A stretch of 64,000 nt of DNA from Cladopsammia gracilis (lineage: Eukaryota; Cnidaria; Anthozoa; Scleractinia; Dendrophylliidae): NCBI GenBank assembly GCA_022457155.1, contig JAJGOT010001024.1:37185-101184 (forward strand). The letters are read 5' to 3'. The notes beneath the pieces are model-generated. The model was not told where the DNA came from, made no database searches, and worked only from the letters and a program-made list of their open reading frames with translations. Shown here one piece after another: positions 63,981 through 64,000 of this stretch; position 1 is the first letter of the stretch; each line of letters opens with the position of its first letter. The position numbers and the translations under genes are program-made.

Positions 63981-64000
63981 AACCCTCTTTGGTTTTGAAG

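Noticed and set aside
1..64000. tRNA, rRNA or snRNA genes
   Set aside because: No tRNA B-box with matching A-box, rRNA core or snRNA signature was recognised on either strand by eye.

Overview
The window is animal nuclear DNA, AT-rich, with canonical GT..AG introns, AATAAA signals and a dense mixture of transposon families: CR1/L2-like LINEs, BEL/Pao LTR elements, a Helitron helicase fossil, many TTAA and TA MITEs, and capsid-type genes of Polinton-like viruses. This mixture suggests a cnidarian, probably a stony coral or anemone. That is inference from the repeat fauna, not from a marker gene.

Layout. 0-8 kb: LINE fragments and one long LINE ORF (5107-7263). 8-11.3 kb: MITEs and palindromes. 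11.4-15.3 kb (minus): a RING-type protein and a 726-codon tyrosine recombinase. 15.4-16.85 kb: two TTAA MITEs sharing one TTAA. 17.33-20.94 kb: a 3606-bp mobile element with perfect 21-bp terminal inverted repeats and a 7-bp target duplication. It carries two divergent genes, a spliced CUT-homeodomain protein (minus) and a SAP-like protein (plus), and its ends are packed with ATCGAT. 21.9-22.6 kb: Polinton-like virus fragment running into a 212-bp satellite (22.6-26.0 kb). 26-27.5 kb: DNA transposon with repetitive inverted ends. 28.5-29.6 kb: LINE remains. 29.8-40.45 kb (minus): a five-exon gene for a P-loop NTPase with a nuclease-like C-terminus, its introns filled with transposons. 40.5-41.6 kb: Helitron helicase pseudogene. 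45 kb: first exon of a cysteine-peptidase-like gene beside a possible bidirectional promoter. 48-49.3 kb: candidate first exon of a host gene. 49.6-52.2 kb: LINE with one frameshift. 53.2-59.5 kb: a complete young BEL/Pao element inserted beside an older decayed one (59.5-63.2 kb). 63.2-64 kb: a second Polinton-like virus fragment.

The most interesting system is the 17.33-20.94 kb element. CUX and ONECUT proteins are known to bind ATCGAT/ATCAAT-type sites. Here a CUT-homeodomain gene lies between two arrays totalling 22 exact ATCGAT sites at the element ends. The simplest hypothesis is that the element encodes its own end-binding or autoregulatory protein. No recognisable transposase catalytic domain was seen in it, so it is either an unfamiliar transposon type or a non-autonomous element with captured genes.
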